DNA of 64,000 nucleotides from an uncultured Myxococcales bacterium. Lineage in GTDB: Bacteria; Myxococcota_A; UBA9042; DTJE01. The stretch is from contig CAIZWN010000076.1 of NCBI GenBank assembly GCA_903936705.1, positions 99,847-163,846 on the forward strand. The letters run 5' to 3'. Below, one piece after another: positions 61,866-64,000 of the stretch (position 1 is its first letter; every line of letters starts with the position of its first letter). Under the pieces are notes generated by a model. It had not been told where the DNA came from and did not search any database. It saw only the letters and a program-made list of their open reading frames with translations. The position numbers were made by a program, and so were the translations under genes.

Positions 61866-63770
61866 ATGTGTGGCATTACCGGCTTCATCCGCACCCGCGA
61901 CACATCGCCGGCCGACCCTGCAATCCTTGCTCGGATGACCCAAGCCATAGCGCACCGAGGGCCTGACGACGAGGGTTTCTGGTCCTCGGATGGCGCCTGG
62001 CTGGGACATCGGCGCCTGTCGATCATCGATGTGGCGGGCGGGCACCAGCCGATCGCGAACGAGGACGGTCGCGTTGTGGTGGTTTTGAACGGCGAGATAT
62101 ACAACCACCACGAGTTGCGTCAGGACTTGCAATCCAGGGGACATGTTTTTTCCACGCGGTCGGACACCGAGGTTCTGGTGCATCTGTGGGAGGACGAGCG
62201 CGAGGCGATGCTGTCGCACCTGGAGGGCATGTTCGCCATTGCCCTGTGGGACGCTCGCGACCGGACGCTGCTGCTGGCGCGGGATCGGATGGGCAAGAAG
62301 CCCCTGTTCTACGGGCTTTTCGATGGCGATCTTGTCTTCGGGTCCGAGTTGCGCTCGATGATGGCACACCCGGCCGTGCCGCGCCGCGTGGACCCGGATG
62401 CACTCTACAGGTACCTCACGCTGGACTACGTGCCGGCCCCCCGGTCGATTCTGGCTGGCGTCCGAAAGGTCATGCCGGGAGGCTACGCGATCTTTCACGA
62501 CGGCGAGGTCCAGGAAGGGCACTGGTTTGACCTGCGTCCCACCTGGCAGAACTTCAGGGTCACGAAGCCGCCCGAGGCCGCCGCAATGCTGTGGTCGACG
62601 CTTCGTCAAGCAGTTCAGCGCCGTCTTGAATCGGAGGTGCCGCTGGGCGTTTTCCTGTCTGGTGGGTTGGACTCGACGGCCGTTCTGGCGGCCATGGCCG
62701 AAGGTCGGGATCCGGCGACGATTGATACGTTCACAATCGGCTTCGAGGACCCATCCTACGACGAATCAGGGCCCGCGCGGGCGGTCGCCGATGCCATCGG
62801 CACGCGGCATCACCAGCACATCCTGTCCATGGATTCGGCGGCGTCGCTGGTGCGAGGGGTCGTGTCGATAGCCGACGAACCGCTGGCCGATCCCTCCCTG
62901 CTGCCAACGTACCTGCTGGCACGCTTTGCCCGCCAGCACGTCACCGTGGCGTTGTCCGGGGACGGAGGCGACGAGCTGTTCTACGGGTATCCCACCTTCC
63001 GGGTCGATGGCGCCGCGCGGTTCCTTGCCCGCTGGCTGCCTGGCAAGGCGCGTTCCGATTGGCTGCCAAGGGCAGTCGATCTGGTACCGAAATCAGACAG
63101 GGACATGAGTCTCGACTTCCGTTTGGCACGCTTTGTCCGTGGGCTTAAATACGGTTCGATCGACCGGCATTTTGCCTGGATAGGTGGTTTTGATCCCGGA
63201 CTGGCACTGGGTGTCATGTCTCCGGATCTCCTGGCCGCGCGGAACGACGGGTCAGATGAACCTTACCCCGACGTGTCGGCCTGGCGGCTTCGTGCTGGTG
63301 GAGGGGATGACCTGGCTACGATCGCGTGTGTTTACGCCAGGCTCTACCTCGGCGACGGTGTGCTGAGCAAGGTCGACCGCGCGACGATGGCGGTGGGGCT
63401 GGAAACCAGGGCCCCGTTGCTGGATTCCGACATGGTCGGTCTTGCCCTGTCGATGTCCCCGGCCCTCAGCCTTTCGGGGCATACAACCAAGGCGTTGATG
63501 CGACTGATGTTGAGGGGCAAGGTTCCAGAGCCCATTCTTGCAAGGCCCAAGAAGGGGTTTGGAATACCCATGGCCAACTGGCTGAGGACTGGGTTGCGGC
63601 CCTTGCTGGAAGAGCACCTGGCGCCTTCGAAGATTGCCAGGGAGGGATTCTTCCGACCCGAGGTCGTTTCCGGCCTGCTGGCATCCCATCTGTCCGGTGC
63701 CGCGAACGTCCGAAAGGAACTGTACTCGCTGCTCGTCTTCGAGCTCTGGCTGTCGCGATACCTGCTGTAG
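61866..63770 (+). CDS. asnB: Glutamine-hydrolysing asparagine synthase
   Basis: A 634-residue AsnB-type enzyme. The ATG at 61866 leaves Cys2 as the glutaminase nucleophile (MCGITGF). The N-terminal domain has MTQAIAHRGPDDEGFW and LNGEIYNH. The synthetase domain has the pyrophosphate loop SGGLDST, SGDGGDELFYGY and SKVDRATMA. The C-terminus ends ELWLSRYLL. Members next to glycosyltransferases often amidate or modify sugars in surface polysaccharides rather than making free asparagine. It lies 10 bp after the GT2 gene, so they are cotranscribed. Confidence 0.93.
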   Translation: MCGITGFIRTRDTSPADPAILARMTQAIAHRGPDDEGFWSSDGAWLGHRRLSIIDVAGGHQPIANEDGRVVVVLNGEIYNHHELRQDLQSRGHVFSTRSDTEVLVHLWEDEREAMLSHLEGMFAIALWDARDRTLLLARDRMGKKPLFYGLFDGDLVFGSELRSMMAHPAVPRRVDPDALYRYLTLDYVPAPRSILAGVRKVMPGGYAIFHDGEVQEGHWFDLRPTWQNFRVTKPPEAAAMLWSTLRQAVQRRLESEVPLGVFLSGGLDSTAVLAAMAEGRDPATIDTFTIGFEDPSYDESGPARAVADAIGTRHHQHILSMDSAASLVRGVVSIADEPLADPSLLPTYLLARFARQHVTVALSGDGGDELFYGYPTFRVDGAARFLARWLPGKARSDWLPRAVDLVPKSDRDMSLDFRLARFVRGLKYGSIDRHFAWIGGFDPGLALGVMSPDLLAARNDGSDEPYPDVSAWRLRAGGGDDLATIACVYARLYLGDGVLSKVDRATMAVGLETRAPLLDSDMVGLALSMSPALSLSGHTTKALMRLMLRGKVPEPILARPKKGFGIPMANWLRTGLRPLLEEHLAPSKIAREGFFRPEVVSGLLASHLSGAANVRKELYSLLVFELWLSRYLL

Positions 63771-63900
63771 GTCGGACGGCGGGGCTTTGCCCCCACCTTA
63801 CGACCGTTGGCTGTACCTGGACCCGGGACTTACCGTCAAACTTCGTTACCTCAAGGAATCGTGGAGAAGAGCGCGTTGGGACACGCACGTATCTGGCAAA

Positions 63901-63927
63901 GGGGTCCGGGCCGAGGGGGGGGCGGGG
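63901..63927 (+). other. G-quadruplex-forming motif in the GC-rich tail
   Basis: Four G tracts (GGGG, GGG, a run of eight, GGGG) are separated by loops of 3, 4 and 1 bases. The final 230 bases of the window hold no convincing gene; they are very GC-rich with several short self-complementary C/G blocks. Confidence 0.45.
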
Positions 63928-64000
63928 CCGCACCGGTGCCCCCGCACCCGACTGGGGGCCGGCGGCCTTCGCGGCCCAAACTCGTCCCCCTGTGGGGGCC

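Noticed and set aside
63779..63797. GGGGC-TTT-GCCCC hairpin after asnB as a terminator
   Set aside because: The stem is only five pairs and no T run follows.

Overview
The window reads as a chromosomal segment of a high-GC, Gram-negative, deltaproteobacterial or Myxococcota-like bacterium, probably uncultivated. The evidence is many outer-membrane beta-barrel proteins with signal peptides, large cysteine-rich lipoproteins with Asp/Val/Pro-rich linkers, an ELWxxDGT-repeat lipoprotein, a Ser/Thr kinase with a PEGA domain, and F0 ATP synthase genes split from F1. Lysine 5,6-aminomutase, SelA and a 2-hydroxyacyl-CoA-dehydratase-type activase suggest anaerobic or facultative amino-acid metabolism. 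I saw no rRNA, tRNA, CRISPR array, transposase or integrase.

Layout. 1-6.2 kb: a truncated Cache-PAS-PAS-CBS-DUF294 sensor, then DUF485, a large sodium:solute symporter and a porin, which look like one carboxylate-uptake unit. 6.3-7.4 kb: a small secreted-protein pair. 7.5-12.6 kb: a TetR repressor and a 1465-residue activase/dehydratase-like protein; a palindrome overlaps the activase promoter. 12.9-18.7 kb: a leftward sugar cluster (EEP-family lipoprotein, SSF symporter, GH38 alpha-mannosidase) with two dyads upstream. 19-29.5 kb: a DUF985 cupin, two very cysteine-rich exported proteins, a serine beta-lactamase-like lipoprotein and an ELWxxDGT lipoprotein. 29.7-31.4 kb: an exported cyclophilin and an orphan DnaB-C-like ATPase.

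31.6-38.4 kb: a tightly packed operon of a porin and two PHP (CehA/McbA-type) metallohydrolases; one of these has cysteine-rich modules inserted in it, including one inside its catalytic domain. 38.5-42.5 kb: leftward atpZ-atpI-atpB-atpE, whose c subunit carries the Gln/Glu/Ser/Tyr ligand set of sodium-coupled rotors, plus a PEGA Ser/Thr kinase. 42.9-47.3 kb: YdcH-like and HU proteins, then a reactivase-like GTPase/ATPase and both subunits of lysine 5,6-aminomutase. 47.5-50.4 kb: a small Cys protein, a thiolase and SelA. 50.5-59.5 kb: an Ala/Lys-rich lipoprotein, outer-membrane proteins in tandem, an IgGFc-binding-like lipoprotein and a lipoprotein with ten CGxDGCGGxCGxC-type repeats. 59.5-63.8 kb: a Pro/Ala-rich membrane protein divergent from a polyprenyl-phosphate glycosyltransferase and an asparagine synthase, possibly the edge of a surface-polysaccharide locus.

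A likely theme is sodium bioenergetics: two sodium:solute symporters together with a possibly sodium-driven ATP synthase. A second theme is a heavily decorated outer surface. All functions come from motif recognition by eye; no database search was run.
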